Assembly: GCA_023362775.1 (NCBI GenBank)
Contig: JALMGJ010000061.1
Coordinates: 1,622,001 to 1,686,000, forward strand
Origin: Charina bottae
Lineage: Eukaryota; Chordata; Lepidosauria; Squamata; Charinaidae
Direction: 5' to 3'
DNA length: 64,000 nt
Position numbers and translations under genes: made by a program. The notes beneath the pieces were generated by a model. It saw nothing but the letters and a program-made list of their open reading frames with translations, searched no databases and was not told where the DNA came from. Each line of letters starts with the position of its first letter. The stretch's first letter is position 1. Below, one piece after another: positions 49,901 to 60,049 of the stretch.

Positions 49901-52900
49901 TTGATCACTGTGTTGCACTTCTCAGCCTGGTTCATTAAGAAGCCTGGAGAAAGCAGAAAGCACGGGGCTCGGAAGGGAATCTTCAATTTGGCAAGTGCAG
50001 AGATCCATTTTAGGGGCTGAATTTAAAAACCCTGGAATGTATGGTTTGGACAGGGCTACGCTGCAACAAGCAGCCTTTTCTACAACACTTTGAACATGTT
50101 ATCCTTGTGTCTGAAATTATTGTACATATATGCCCCCCCTTTTTTTTACTTAGAAGTCCTACCTTTTGGCCCCAGGGGCGCCAAAGAAAGCTCAGATAAA
50201 TCCAGATTGCAAACATATGATAAAAGAAGCCTCCTTTAGGATTGTCCCATCAAAACTTCCCTCCCTGGTATCAGAGTACAGCCCCATCTAGCTGAGGATG
50301 ATGGTTGCTGCACTTGCAAGAAGGATACTCTAACTCAGTGTTCCTCAACTTTGGCAACTTTAAGATGTGTGGACTTCAACTCCCAGAATCCCCCAGCCAG
50401 CATGAAACACACGTCCTTCTAAAAACTACGAAGCCAAGCCAAACCCTTCAGAGCAGCGGCCCTGTTGGGTTTCTTTCAGGAAAGAGAGATGGCCGATGAA
50501 GTGGAGCCGACTGCGACAGACACAATCACCTCGCAAATCAGAACAAAACGGGACGTCGTTCAGAGCCCCTTCCCCAAACTACAACCCAGACGTCGCTCCG
50601 GAAGGAAGAGGGTGTTCTCTGACCTGCAGGGTTACCGTGAGCACATTGGGAAAAAAGTGGAGCAGGCAGCCTCAGAAAGCCGTCGGATGTTTGAATGAGG
50701 TCCTTGAACTGTCAACAGAGAAACACAAGCTTCACTTTCTACCAGTAGGAAGGCACACAGTCCCTGTTCATCGCTGGGAGGCTTTTACTCGGCCTTCTCC
50801 AACCAGGTGCCTGGAGAGAATCAGGTTGTGGGAAGCTGCTTAGGCAAACACACAGTGTTTCTCAACCTTGGCCATTTCAAGATGGGTGGACTTCGACTCC
50901 CAGAATTCCCCAGCCAGCCATGCTGGCTGGGGAATTCTGGGAGTTGAAGTCCACCCATCTTGAAATGGCCAAGGTTGAGAAACCCTGACCTAACGGCACT
51001 ATATTTGTCCCATATACAAAGTTTAATGAGGCTTCTAGAAAATGAGAGACAGAATGGGCAAGGGGGTCTCTTTACTTTGTATCTGCTGCTGCCATTTGCG
51101 TTAGCTGCACGCTGGGTCTCTGAATCAGCTTCCCGCACGAGGTCATTTCCAGTAGCAAAGGAACCCCTGTCAAATTCTTGAAGCAACCGGTCAAAATTAT
51201 GCAGAGTGGGTATTTCTGGAGCTTGGAGGGACAGGCCAGCTTTATCTGCAAAAAAGAATGTGGAGAAGTTTAGTACGTCACGCTCCATGGTGGCATTTCG
51301 GAACTAGATGTCTACCGCAGGTCCTGAGCAATTCCTGTGTTGAGACCCTATGGAAAAAAGCTGACAGCCGATCAAGAACAAGGCGTAGATCGTTTCAGCA
51401 GCAAGCATGGACAGCCATGGAACTCATGTCGGAGGACAAATGATGCCCCTCTTGGCGAGGACAATCCTTAAGAGGGAGAGATTCACAGGCAAGTGTATCT
51501 GAACAGGGGGGCGAGTGATGAAACGCGGGTTGTGACATTGCGATGCAAATTCACGTACTTGTGTGCAACGTTCCAATGCAAGTATGAAAGGCCGGGCTTG
51601 CACCCTGACATCACAAGGCACGTTTTGTCATTTGGCATTGCCTAGATATAGATAGCTATGGGCAGATTTTATTTTATGTTCCAGGGAACACCTGCAGAAG
51701 TGGAATAACAACACCCCAAGAAATGGGTTCATTCATTAGATTGACATCTTCCATTCAGGAGGGAAAAGCAGTACACACAGCAACCCAACCTCCAATTCCA
51801 CTCCCCACAACAGCTCTGAAGTACATTGGGCTGAGAATTCAAGACTGGCCCAAAGTCACCTAGAAAGTTTCTCTGGCTGAGAATGGACTTGAACCTGGGC
51901 CTTGCTACCCCTTGTCCAAGACACGATGGCTCCCTGCAGAAACCAAAGGAAATACATCGAAACAATTAAGCCTCAGCTCAAGGCTTCAGGATGGGACATG
52001 ATTTGTATTTACGTTGCAAGTCTTGGACATGGTCAGAAAAAGGCATTTCATTCCAATGAAACGTATTTATTCATTCGGTTTATGTGGCCACCCCTCTCAA
52101 CAAGCGACTCTGTTCTTTCAAACATTGTTGAAGACTACCCTCAAGTACAATCCCATCCTACTAGTTCGCTTATCCTGAGTGCCCTCCGTGCCTACCCACA
52201 ATGCCCAACCTCTCCCCACATCACCAGCCACGAGGCTTCAACGTGCTCCACTCACAGTTGGCGGTCTGAAGGCAGAACACAGCGGGACTGACTTTATCGA
52301 CTAGCTGAAATATCCTTTCTGGGGGCTGCACTGATTGGTCTATGGAATAGAGGGCTTCTTGTTGCCTGCAGAAGTGGCTGTCACCTCTAGAGAAAAGAGA
52401 AGCTTTTAAACATTCAGCCTTTTTACAGGCAGGAATGCCTTTTCCCCCCCACGCGGAGGAACAAAAATCCACTGGAAAAAAATTGTTGTCAAGACAAGGT
52501 ACATAAATTATAAAACAACCCTCTGAAATTAGATCACCCCGTGCAAACTGTCAGTAGTGCAAATGGCTTTGAAAAACAGGTTAGACAGTGCAAAGAAAGG
52601 GGTCAAGTGTTAAGCCGCATCTTCCCGAGGTCAGCACAAAATTGTAGGCAAGCGTGCAACCTGTCTCTCTCTACTGGCAAGGTGATACTTCGCTTCATAG
52701 GTGAAAATTCATCTAACAGTCAGCTTTAACTCTGCTATATCTAACAGTCCTCAAAATACCTGAATGTAGATGGTAACTGGCACTGGAGGCAAACCAGAGC
52801 CAGCATTAATCCCTGGGGTGGCACAATTCATGTTTCAAAATTGCCGAGGACACTTTTCTGCCAGGAGACACGCTGAGGTGTTGTGCGGGAAAAGGAAGCA

Positions 52901-53697
52901 GTTGGATAAGTGGAGCCTTTTGTCCCAAGCATTCATACTGTGATTCTGAATGGCCCCATGAAGCAGAGAGGGGCCTGTGGGAAAGCCTGCAAAATCTGTG
53001 TTGGGAGGCTGCAACAGGAAACTCGCTGGCATCTTGGCATTCAAGTAGAACGCCGCTAATCCACAAAGGTTTAATTTGGTTGTCAAATTCACAATGCCCA
53101 ACAACACCAGAGGTAAAAGAAGCGGTGGAAAGGAGAGTACTTAGGCTGCCAAAGAAAGAATGCCAAAGGAAACAGCATACATAACAAGTAACAATTAATA
53201 ACACAGGAGGAGGATTGCAATGGGCTATTAATAGTGCACGCAGTATTCATAAATGCACTAAAAAAATCTCAGTAGCTACAGAGGTATTGCTCCAGTAGGG
53301 AGAAATAGAAAAATACTCTACCAATACTGTTTTTTAATCCAGGGACATTAAATTGGGCACAGAAATGCAAGGAAGTGACGATTCCGTTATGTAAAGCACT
53401 CATGAAGAATTTAGCAAATGCAAAACATTTTAGCTCATGTTTTGCATGTTTGACCCTATTTAATTTGCACAGTTTTCATCTGATAGAATTCTGCTGCATA
53501 CTTAGCTGCAATGTATTTTTGGATCTACTATACAAACAATTCCTGGTACCCAAATGAAAAACAATCTGAATGGTAAGGAAATAAGACTAATTCTGTTCGC
53601 TTTTGGAAAGTGATCGCTTGCTGGTTACTTTTGTCTGAAAATGTTGCTGTTACAAACCAGCATCACCTCTGTAACTCATAAGACCCATCTGCATGAG

Positions 53698-53732
<35 letters not shown>

Positions 53733-54522
53733 TTATTAATGTTACCTTGTCAATACAACTCTAATATCAGCTACATTTTTCCAAACTTTAATGAAAAGTT
53801 CTTGGAGAATCAGAGGCTTACAAATATTTTGCAATATTTCAGTGGGCTTAAGAAATTATCTGTCTTATTTTGGATTTGGAATTTAAAATTCACATATGCA
53901 GCTTTTGGTTCTCCCAGGGTTGTCGCTCCTCAGAATACACTCATAGCAATTGCTTCTCAAAAGAAACTCCATTAAACATCTCTCTACAAGCAAGCCTTGC
54001 ACATTAAGAAAACCTTTCTCCCCAATGCACTGCTCTTTCACTTCATGGACACTGCAGCCTGGTAAAGCTTTCAGAGAAATACCTCCACTCTATATATTCT
54101 GCACTGGCACTATTTTATGAGGAGATTGTGCCACTTCAAAAGCTACTTATTTGAACTAGATCCTATTTTCATTCTTTTAATATATATTTTTTTAATCTCA
54201 AGAGACATTGCCCTAGTGTTAGAGACTGCATCATCTATTTGCTATTCTGATATGGCAGGTCCAAATAGAGTACATCAGAGATCTTTGTGGAAACATCTGA
54301 ATGCACCTTCGCTTCAAGCTACAAACATCCGCAGAACACCTACGTGACAACGGGAACCGAACATGCAGTAAAGACGCTGAAATCCGCAGCCGTGCAAACA
54401 GGATCGCAGCAACAGTTTACATCACACTGATCCTCCAGGAGGTCACAGACGCACAACTCAGCCACTGAAAACCAGATTTGACAACAATGATAATGAATAA
54501 GTCATAAATAATAATAATAATA

Positions 54523-54561
<39 letters not shown>

Positions 54562-55110
54562 TATGAAATGTATATGCCGCCTGACTCCCAGCGACTCCAA
54601 AAATAATTTTGCATGAACTATTACACTCAGAGCAATTAAACCAAAGGGATTTCAGATGTCCAGCACACCCCGGCCCCAGCTTCTCTCGCCCTTCTGCTGG
54701 AAGAGTCTGGCCCGGAACTCCGACACATTGCTTCTGTCAATGGAGGCTCCACTCAGTCACAACACCCGTCCTCCAGCCTGCTTCCCCACCTGCGACCCAC
54801 CATTGGTCACGGGCGCCGGCCACGGGCCGACATAAGGAGGCGTTCGGGGCGCCGTGAGATGCGGGCTGGATGCCTCGACGGTGCCCGCCGTCGAGGTCGC
54901 CTCGCTGAAGTCTACGGAGCTGGTGGTCGAAAGAGGAGGGAGCTCTGTTGTCGGCCCCGCAGTGGTGGCTTCGCCTCCAGTGGTGGCCGGCTTCGAAGGG
55001 GCTTCGCTGGTCGGCACGGCCGTGGATGGGCAAACCCCTGGCAGCAGCAAGAGAAAGAAAGCGAACCGCCCCAGGAGGAGCGGCGATGGCGGGCGGCCTC
55101 GGCGACCCAT
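43792..55110 (-). CDS. TCTN1: Tectonic-1, ciliary transition-zone protein (14 coding exons)
   Basis: Joined on the minus strand: 55110-54801, 54464-54344, 52386-52256, 51245-51076, 50708-50624, 49943-49834, 49624-49604, 48863-48738, 48169-48044, 47717-47635, 46941-46801, 45991-45838, 45411-45286 and 43935-43792. Total 1848 nt, 615 aa (human is near 590). Tectonic-1 is a secreted or membrane-associated part of the MKS/B9 complex at the ciliary transition zone, needed for Hedgehog signalling and ciliary protein gating. The start [13 protein letters not shown] leads into a hydrophobic signal peptide (about residues 10-28). A Ser/Thr/Pro-rich linker follows to about residue 103, then the Cys-rich block [19 protein letters not shown] and tectonic domains ending in [11 protein letters not shown]. 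All phases close. It uses a 21-nt microexon and one AT-AC intron. It converges with HVCN1. Confidence 0.97.
44031..44156. mobile_element. hAT-type palindromic MITE
   Basis: It begins CAGTGTTTCTCAACCTCTGC and ends with a near complement (GCTGAGACACACTG). The arms share TTTAAGATG and CATCTTAAAG. The 8-bp flanks ATCTAGAC and GTCTAGGC match at 6 of 8 and carry the hAT TCTAG core. It lies in TCTN1 intron 13. Confidence 0.75.
44400..44760 (+). repeat. CR1 LINE 3' fragment
   Basis: Carries AACATTCAAAGAAGGGCAGT, AGAAGACTAGAAGATATATT and the ending GATGGCCTCGGTGGCCCCTT-CCAACTCTG, all typical of CR1 3' ends in sauropsids. It is 5'-truncated. An L2-like tail (GGTGGCTATACAATTTGAAT-AAATAA) follows to about 45005. 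Confidence 0.65.
45286..45411 (-). CDS. TCTN1: TCTN1 coding exon 13
   Basis: Residues 527-568: [19 protein letters not shown] to ATAALPK, with the highly conserved [17 protein letters not shown] block. Acceptor TTTCCAG, donor GTGGGT. Confidence 0.95.
45838..45991 (-). CDS. TCTN1: TCTN1 coding exon 12
   Basis: Arg475 to residue 526: [18 protein letters not shown] to [15 protein letters not shown]. Acceptor CCTGAAG, donor GTAAGG. Confidence 0.92.
46801..46941 (-). CDS. TCTN1: TCTN1 coding exon 11
   Basis: Gly428 to residue 474: [33 protein letters not shown]. It begins after TTTAC (AC acceptor); donor GTAAGG. Confidence 0.9.
46942..47634 (-). other. TCTN1: TCTN1 intron 10, U12-type AT-AC intron
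   Basis: In the sense direction it starts ATATCCTTTTT, a perfect match to the minor-spliceosome AT-AC donor (RTATCCTTT), and ends CCTTTAC. TTCCTTCAC, 14 nt before the end, fits the U12 branch-point consensus TTCCTTRAC at 8 of 9 positions. Removing it joins FRSSG to SGVIQ in frame, aligning with the human KGSGIIQ region. No GT-AG pair was found that gives this join. Confidence 0.8.
47635..47717 (-). CDS. TCTN1: TCTN1 coding exon 10, with AT-AC donor
   Basis: Residues 401-427 plus two bases: [19 protein letters not shown] to AGFRSS. The only donor that restores frame to the next exon is ATATCCTTT, a U12-type 5' splice site. Confidence 0.88.
48044..48169 (-). CDS. TCTN1: TCTN1 coding exon 9
   Basis: Residues 359-400: [18 protein letters not shown] to [10 protein letters not shown]. 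Acceptor TTTTCAG, donor GTGACT, phase 0. Confidence 0.93.
48738..48863 (-). CDS. TCTN1: TCTN1 coding exon 8
   Basis: Residues 317-358: [18 protein letters not shown] to CSNVVLE. Acceptor TTTCCAG, donor GTAGGC, phase 0. Confidence 0.94.
49604..49624 (-). CDS. TCTN1: TCTN1 coding exon 7 (21-nt microexon)
   Basis: Encodes VPNSRQT (residues 310-316), aligning with VPDSRKK in the human protein as I recall it. Acceptor ATTAG and consensus donor GTAAGT flank it exactly; both phases are 0, so skipping would keep frame. Confidence 0.85.
49834..49943 (-). CDS. TCTN1: TCTN1 coding exon 6
   Basis: Residues 273-309: [19 protein letters not shown] to FSILV. Acceptor CTCCAG, donor GTAAGC, ending in phase 0. 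Confidence 0.93.
50336..50404. repeat. Half of a hAT-type palindromic MITE
   Basis: CAGTGTTCCTCAACTTTGGC through CCAGCCAGCATG matches the left half of the elements at 44031 and 50853; the right half is missing. Confidence 0.6.
50624..50708 (-). CDS. TCTN1: TCTN1 coding exon 5
   Basis: Residues 245-272: [18 protein letters not shown] to GNPA, matching the QTSDxFLR motif of the family. Acceptor TTGACAG, donor GTCAGA (weak but phase-consistent). Confidence 0.88.
50853..50987. mobile_element. hAT-type palindromic MITE, nearly perfect inverted repeat
   Basis: A 135-bp element whose halves are almost exact complements: CAGTGTTTCTCAACCTTGGC on the left, CCAAGGTTGAGAAACCCTG on the right, centred on CCAGCCATGCTGG. 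No matching 8-bp target duplication is visible. It lies in TCTN1 intron 4. Confidence 0.75.
51076..51245 (-). CDS. TCTN1: TCTN1 coding exon 4
   Basis: Residues 188-244: [13 protein letters not shown] through NFDRLLQEF to GSSRYK. Acceptor TTTTTTGCAG, donor GTAAAG, phase 0. Confidence 0.9.
51740..51935 (-). repeat. MIR-like tRNA-derived SINE fragment
   Basis: In minus orientation it has a B-box GGTTCAAGTCC and a core GTGACTTTGGGCCAGTC followed by CTCAGCCCAA, like the SINE at 3487. Diverged and old. Confidence 0.5.
52256..52386 (-). CDS. TCTN1: TCTN1 coding exon 3
   Basis: Residues 144-187: [18 protein letters not shown] through [18 protein letters not shown]. Acceptor TTCTCTAG, donor GTGAGT. 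Confidence 0.95.
53699..53733. repeat. (AAT)n microsatellite
   Basis: About 11 AAT units, followed by TTTATTAATG. Simple repeat in TCTN1 intron 2. Confidence 0.9.
54344..54464 (-). CDS. TCTN1: TCTN1 coding exon 2
   Basis: Residues 104-143: [19 protein letters not shown] and [12 protein letters not shown], the Cys-rich tectonic signature. Acceptor TTTTCAG, donor GTAGGT. Confidence 0.95.
54506..54561. repeat. (AAT)n/(ATT)n microsatellite joined to L2-like tail
   Basis: AAT units switch to ATT units, giving an inverted simple repeat. It is followed by GAAATGTATATGCCGCCTGA, an L2-type 3' tail. Confidence 0.8.
54801..55110 (-). CDS. TCTN1: TCTN1 coding exon 1
   Basis: Residues 1-103: signal peptide with [12 protein letters not shown], then a low-complexity Thr/Ser/Pro/Ala region. 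Donor GTGGGT after AATG; phase 1. Confidence 0.9.
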
Positions 55111-55260
55111 CCAGTCTGCTAGGCCGCGGCGGCCTAGGCCGCAGTTGGACGCCCAGCGCGGGTCACCATGGAGACGGCGCAGGCACGCTGGGAGCCTGCC
55201 CACGCTCCTGGAGGCGATGGGCGGAACTGCCTTGCTGCGCTCAGAGCATGATGGGAAACC

Positions 55261-55273
55261 GTTGCCAGGTAAC
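55261..55273. promoter_or_regulatory. TCTN1: RFX X-box motif in the TCTN1 promoter
   Basis: GTTGCC-A-GGTAAC is a full inverted-repeat X-box with a 1-nt spacer, within a longer near-palindrome at 55256-55278. It lies 151 bp upstream of the TCTN1 start codon. RFX factors bind X-boxes in promoters of cilium genes, and tectonics are such genes. Confidence 0.7.
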
Positions 55274-55871
55274 GGTTTAGCGCCGTAGCCCCTCCCAGTG
55301 GCCTCTCTTTTTCTTGTTGGGAATTCTGGGACTTGTAGTCTCACCTCCACTCCAGGATGCCTGGCTTCGGCCCAGTCCAGTCCCCACAGCTTATATTATG
55401 GTTATTTTGGGTTTGCTTTGTGTCTTAAGGTGAGGTGGGAACCCAGCTAATTCTGGGTTATTTGACTGACTTAATACCAGCTTTACTGCGGATTGCGGCG
55501 TGAGAGGCTGCAACAAGGATAGAGGAGGTGCAGGCAGAGATACCTACCCATAGATAATGACCATTCACAAAACAGTGACTGTTCGCTCAAAAAGCGAAGC
55601 CATTATGTGCTTAACCATAGTTTATTTACTCAACCACCATTGGTTGTGTTTACCCAAGACAATACACCGCAAACAAACAAACAGACCTCATTGCAGCTTA
55701 GCAAATTCAACCAGTTATTGAGTGCAGCACAGAAAGGCCATGTAACCTTTGCATGGGAATAAACAAAAATGGCTATATATGTGGAGGAATAAGCACTCAG
55801 GACAGATTTAGATGTTCATTCCTCTCCAGGGAAATCAGCTGCCACAGAAGGTGCCCTTCGTATGCCGTTAG

Positions 55872-56245
55872 TGTCAGAACTCTGGCATGACCCCAGGGTC
55901 CTGCCATGCAGCAGAGAAGCACAAGATTGAAAGAGAGGAAAGCAACTGACAGAAAGAGACAATAGACCCGGAGCGAGCGGGAAAGCGACAACCAATCACA
56001 CCTCAAGGACGATGGGCACTTAAGCGCCCATGGATACATGCCTGAGCCAATCATAGGAAAGTCCACGGTGGGGAGGGGGAGGGAGCCCTGTCAGAAGGGT
56101 TAAATAGCCAAGCTCAGGTCAGCAAGCCATCCTAATCTTTCTCAGTGTTCCTTTTGTGTGCGCAATAAACCCTTGATTACCAGACACGCGTGTCCTGTGT
56201 GGTATGTGTGAGAACGGAGGCGACTCGCAGTGAGGGCACCTCACA
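55872..56245 (+). mobile_element. Solo LTR of an endogenous retrovirus or LTR retrotransposon
   Basis: Starts TGTCAGAACTC and ends GGCACCTCACA (TG...CA ends), flanked by perfect 5-bp repeats GTTAG (55867-55871 and 56246-56250). Inside are a TTAAATAGCC TATA-like box near 56098 and an AATAAA at 56163-56168 in the right order. No internal gag, pol or env sequence is present, so it is a solo LTR left by recombination. Class is undetermined. Confidence 0.8.
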
Positions 56246-57349
56246 GTTAGACATCTTTGATGACGTATCATGCCATGAAAAATAACCTTTTGTCTACAAG
56301 CAGAAGGTAGATGGGATAAGAAGTGAGGCTTCAAGTTGGGTTTGTCCTTAGTTATGGATTGTTTTGGCTGGACGTCTGTGACTGTTGTTCTTTTAGAACT
56401 GTAAGCTGTCCAGAGTCTTGTGCAGTCAGGGGGTTCTAAATTGTAAAATTAAATTAAATTAAAAGTTCCCTTTTCGATCATGATCCCCAGAGGGAGCGCT
56501 GAATCTTCCTGACTCTGTAGTTTCACCATGTGAACTGCAGAGGGAGGACCAGAATGCATTTTGACAGTCATAAGAAGGCTAGCCATACCAACTGCATAGG
56601 AACAAAATGAAAATTTTTTTTTTTTTTAAAAAAAGTTACAGATTGCGTGCAAATGTAATATTTTCCACAGGTGCCAAGCCAGCAGAGTGAGCTGATGACT
56701 CATTCCTAACCCAAGTAAGAATTGATCTGTAACGAACCCAACTAGAAAATTCTCATTTGAGAAACAACTTTCTGATATCACACCAGTCTTTGGCATTACC
56801 TAAATAACAGACATTTACACATTTTACTGATGTACACTTAATTGCTTATGTTTTGTCAAGTTTGCTACACACTCAGTATGTGCACTGTCTGTTTTGTCAT
56901 GAGTCAATCTTGCCTACGGAAAACTACGGACAAAACTCACATGACTAACAAGTTCAATATGTGGTTATGTAAATCAACCCCAAACTTTCCAAAATGTCTC
57001 AGAATGAGTGTGAAGCAACTGCACCTCATATTATTATGAACAGCAGATTCCCACAGAGCTTTTCTTAATCAAGAATCTTCAATTCCTATGGGAAGTTCAG
57101 CCAACCATCTTCACCAGTGGCACCCCACAGATTACCGGATGTTGTTGCTGGTTTACAAAATCACAAACCCAGTGACCTGAAATTAAAATGAAGGTACGGT
57201 GGATGGAGGCCTGTGAATGGCTGTTGGCTGTCATAGCCTTATAAAACCTCCATATCCAGATGTAGTCTATTTCCCAGTAGCAAATGCCAGAGAGTAGGAG
57301 AGAAGGCTGCTGCACTTGTGTAAAGCTTGTGGGTTTATCAGGAACGTAT

Positions 57350-57682
57350 AGCGGGCATGGTGGCTCAGCGGGTAAGACGCCAGGCTTGTTGATTGGAAGA
57401 TCGCAAGTTCGGAGGTTCGAATCCCTAGCCCCGCGTGACGGAGTGAGCTCCCGCACTCGCCCCAGCTCTTGCCAACCTAGCAATTCGAAAGCATGCAAAT
57501 GCAAGTAGATGAATAGGTACCACTTCGGTGGGATGGCAACAGCGTTCCGCGCACGTCATGCGGCCACATGACCGTCGAAGCGTCTTCGGACAACGCTGGC
57601 TCTTCGGCTAACAAACGGAGATGAGCACCGGCCCCTAGAGTCGGACACGACTGCACCAATGTGCGGGGGGAACCTTTACCTG
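57350..57682 (+). mobile_element. tRNA-derived SINE (Sauria-like) copy 3
   Basis: In plus orientation: A-box TGGTGGCTCAGCGGGTAAGA, B-box GGTTCGAATCC (57414-57424), body with CGTCATGCGGCCACATGACC, and tail GGAACCTTTACC. Flanking duplications are not obvious. This is the best-preserved B-box of the three copies. Confidence 0.8.
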
Positions 57683-59863
57683 GCCCAGCTTCTTAGCCTG
57701 GTGCCCTTCAGACGTATTGGCCATGCCAGCTGGGGAATGATGGAATTGTAGTCCCATACCATCTGGAAAGGAGCCGTTTGGAGAAATTTGATTTATGCAA
57801 TTGTGCCCTTAATTCATGCTATTGTAAATTGCCTGGAATCCTGAGGGCTGGGTGGTTTACAAATTGTTGTAACAAAATAAATAAATACTATGGCAGGTCT
57901 GCGGCCAAGTGCAATGATATGACTAAATGAGTATACCAAACAGTATACAAAGAGTAATACTCCCTTGTCAAACAAATTGGTCTAAAACATTCTCTGATAC
58001 TCCCAAATTGCCCCCCCCCCCGCAAAGGAGCAAAGTGCATCTCTGGTGACGCTGCAGGAGCAGAATCCTCCCTATTCAAAGTCCGCATTCCCTTTTGCAT
58101 TATCGGCTAGAAAACAAAATTTTGCCTTGCTGGGAATGTTGCATGTAGGAGCTGCACAGAGGTTTAAAAAAGCAGGACTTGGTTGTAAAAGGCCCCCAGC
58201 CAGTAGTACACCGTGGCCCACAAGAAGTTTGAGGCAGGCTTGGCCTGCCTCCAATACAGGCTTAGGGAAGACGAAAAGGAGGCCCAACCCTCTACAAGTT
58301 ATAGTTAAGAAGCAAGTAAAGAGAAGACAATTTATTTACGATGAATATAGTAAGATTGGGTTCTCTGTGATTAGAACTTAAAAAGCTGAAGTGAAAACGG
58401 TACTTATTTTTGTGGTTTGAAAATGATGAAGAGAGGATGTTTTTAAACAGTGAGGGTTCTATTATAAGATCAAGAATCCAGAAACCCATCTATAGAAGCA
58501 TTGCAACAGAGGCTGTCAGGAGCAGCTATTAAGGCTGAAGAAGAACGACGAGATGGATCTGATTAAAAAAAAAAAGTGTTGGGGTTAGAAAAGGGCGAGG
58601 CAGGATTCCAGTCTTGCTTTCAAGTGCTCAGGGTTGCAATTGGCATGCAAAAGACGAGGAAGACCACACCTGAGTGGCAACAGACCAGGTACGGTGAAAT
58701 CTCTTCTCGGCCAAGATTTTATCTACTTCCAGATGCTACTTTTTAAAAGTGGGAGGAGGAGGAGGAATGGTCCAAAGCAGGAGAGCCAGTATCTAAATAC
58801 CGGCAAGGATTTAAGCTCTGTGATTCTAAAATTGCCATCCTGTATTGTGAGAATGCTCATCCTCCCCAAAGAGATGCAGGTACCCCTCGGTCTCCACGGA
58901 GTCTCCAGCCGCTCTATCTTTTTGAGAGAAACCTCTCCAGTAACTGCTTGTGTAGCTTTCCTGGCCAAATTACCCATTAGCCCCTCTTCATAAATAAAGA
59001 CTTGAAAATCGCACAGTCTTTGGGTGCAACCAAGTATTCCTCCTCATTATAGGCCAAGTGAAATCAAAGCAAAGCTTGGGTCATTTTCCATTTACTCATC
59101 CTGTTTGCTTCGCCTGTCCAGATCTTCTTGTACTTGGTCCCTGGCACATCCCTCCACACTTTGTTTATGTCTGGGTTTTAAAGGAAGGAGATAATTTGGC
59201 AATGCCTGATGAGAAATTTAACACATTGGCACATCTGCTGCCCTCATCAAAGTTCCCTTCTCTCTCTTCCCCCCACGGTGATCATATAAAGATACACACA
59301 TTGCATTAAACCATGGTTTCTTGAACAAGTTACAGTAACAACTGGGATTCCTACATCCTGCCAAGCCACAAACAAGCAAACCAGTTTACGATTTAGCTCT
59401 CTAGCCTTTTGGTCGCAAGAGGCTGGCATGTTTATACTTTTGGAAGCGTTGCCTTCCGTTTCTCTCAAGCAAAAGCTATAAGCAAACTCACAGGAGCCTT
59501 CTATCGATTTGTAAGCATCCTTTAAAACAAACAGAAAAAATACAGATTGAAACGGCATGTTTAATTAATGTGGCCTTTTAAACCGGGCGATTAAGAGTCC
59601 CTTAGGGACAGAAATACAGGGATGGTGGGGGGAGGGCAGCGTTCAACTTACATAATTCTCTACACACATTACTGGGAGGAAAGCCAACTGAACCTAGTGG
59701 GATTACTTTTGAGTAAAGATGCCTAAGATAAATGGGCAAGAAATCAGCAGAGCCACGGGGTTTCCTCCCCTTCTTTTTCCTTTTGAAAGCTTGAATATTT
59801 CTGCAACTGGGGGGGGGGGGCAAAAAAGCCCCTCGTGACAGCCGAGGGTCCCTCTTGCGCGGC

Positions 59864-59949
59864 GTTTCTCAATCTCAGCCGCTTTAAGATGGACTTCAAC
59901 TCCCAAAGTTGAACTCCCATCCATCTTAAAGCGGCTGAGATTGAGAAAC
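59864..59949. repeat. Palindromic MITE-like repeat
   Basis: Perfect 29-bp inverted arms (59864-59892 and 59921-59949) starting GTTTCTCAATCTCAGCCGC, of the same type as the elements at 44031 and 50853 (shared TTTCTCAA...TTTAAGATGG). Confidence 0.7.
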
Positions 59950-60049
59950 AGCGGGCTTGGGGCTGGAGGAAATTCGGGATTTCCCCATCGGGCAGCATTT
60001 GTGAGCGGTTCGGGGCCTCTTTTCCTCCCTTGACCCCAAGGTCGCAGCC

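Larger units (their letters stand above)
43936..54800 (-). other. TCTN1: TCTN1 introns (other than intron 10)
   Basis: All other introns are GT-AG. They carry hAT-type palindromic MITEs (44031, 50336, 50853), CR1/L2 tails (44400-45000), a MIR-like SINE (51740-51935), (AAT)n runs (53699-53733, 54506-54561) and dispersed AACCATGG-type repeats (46975-47105, 48540-49050). No further gene is seen. Confidence 0.8.
54640..55345 (-). promoter_or_regulatory. TCTN1: CpG-rich promoter and first exon region of TCTN1
   Basis: CpG-dense sequence spans exon 1 and about 200 bp upstream of the ATG (55110). It contains the X-box at 55261-55273 and an ACTACAAGTCCCAGAATTC motif (minus strand, 55339-55321) resembling a ZNF143 site. 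The latter motif also occurs inside local MITEs, so it is weaker evidence. No TATA box is evident. Confidence 0.65.
55346..60049. other. TCTN1-PPTC7 intergenic region
   Basis: No coding exon recognised. It holds a solo LTR (55872-56245), a SINE (about 57350-57682), L2-like tails (56398-56466 and about 57835-57895), a palindromic repeat (59864-59949) and dispersed AACCATGG-type repeat pieces (55430-55500, 59305-59395). Confidence 0.7.

Noticed and set aside
53739..53975. 78-codon frame in TCTN1 intron 2 as a retrocopy
   Set aside because: Protein-like start but no recognised family, no poly-A tail and no target duplications found.
57352..57425. tRNA gene
   Set aside because: The A- and B-boxes belong to a tRNA-derived SINE head. 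The acceptor stem is not paired and the SINE body follows; the same unit recurs at 13146 and 35224.
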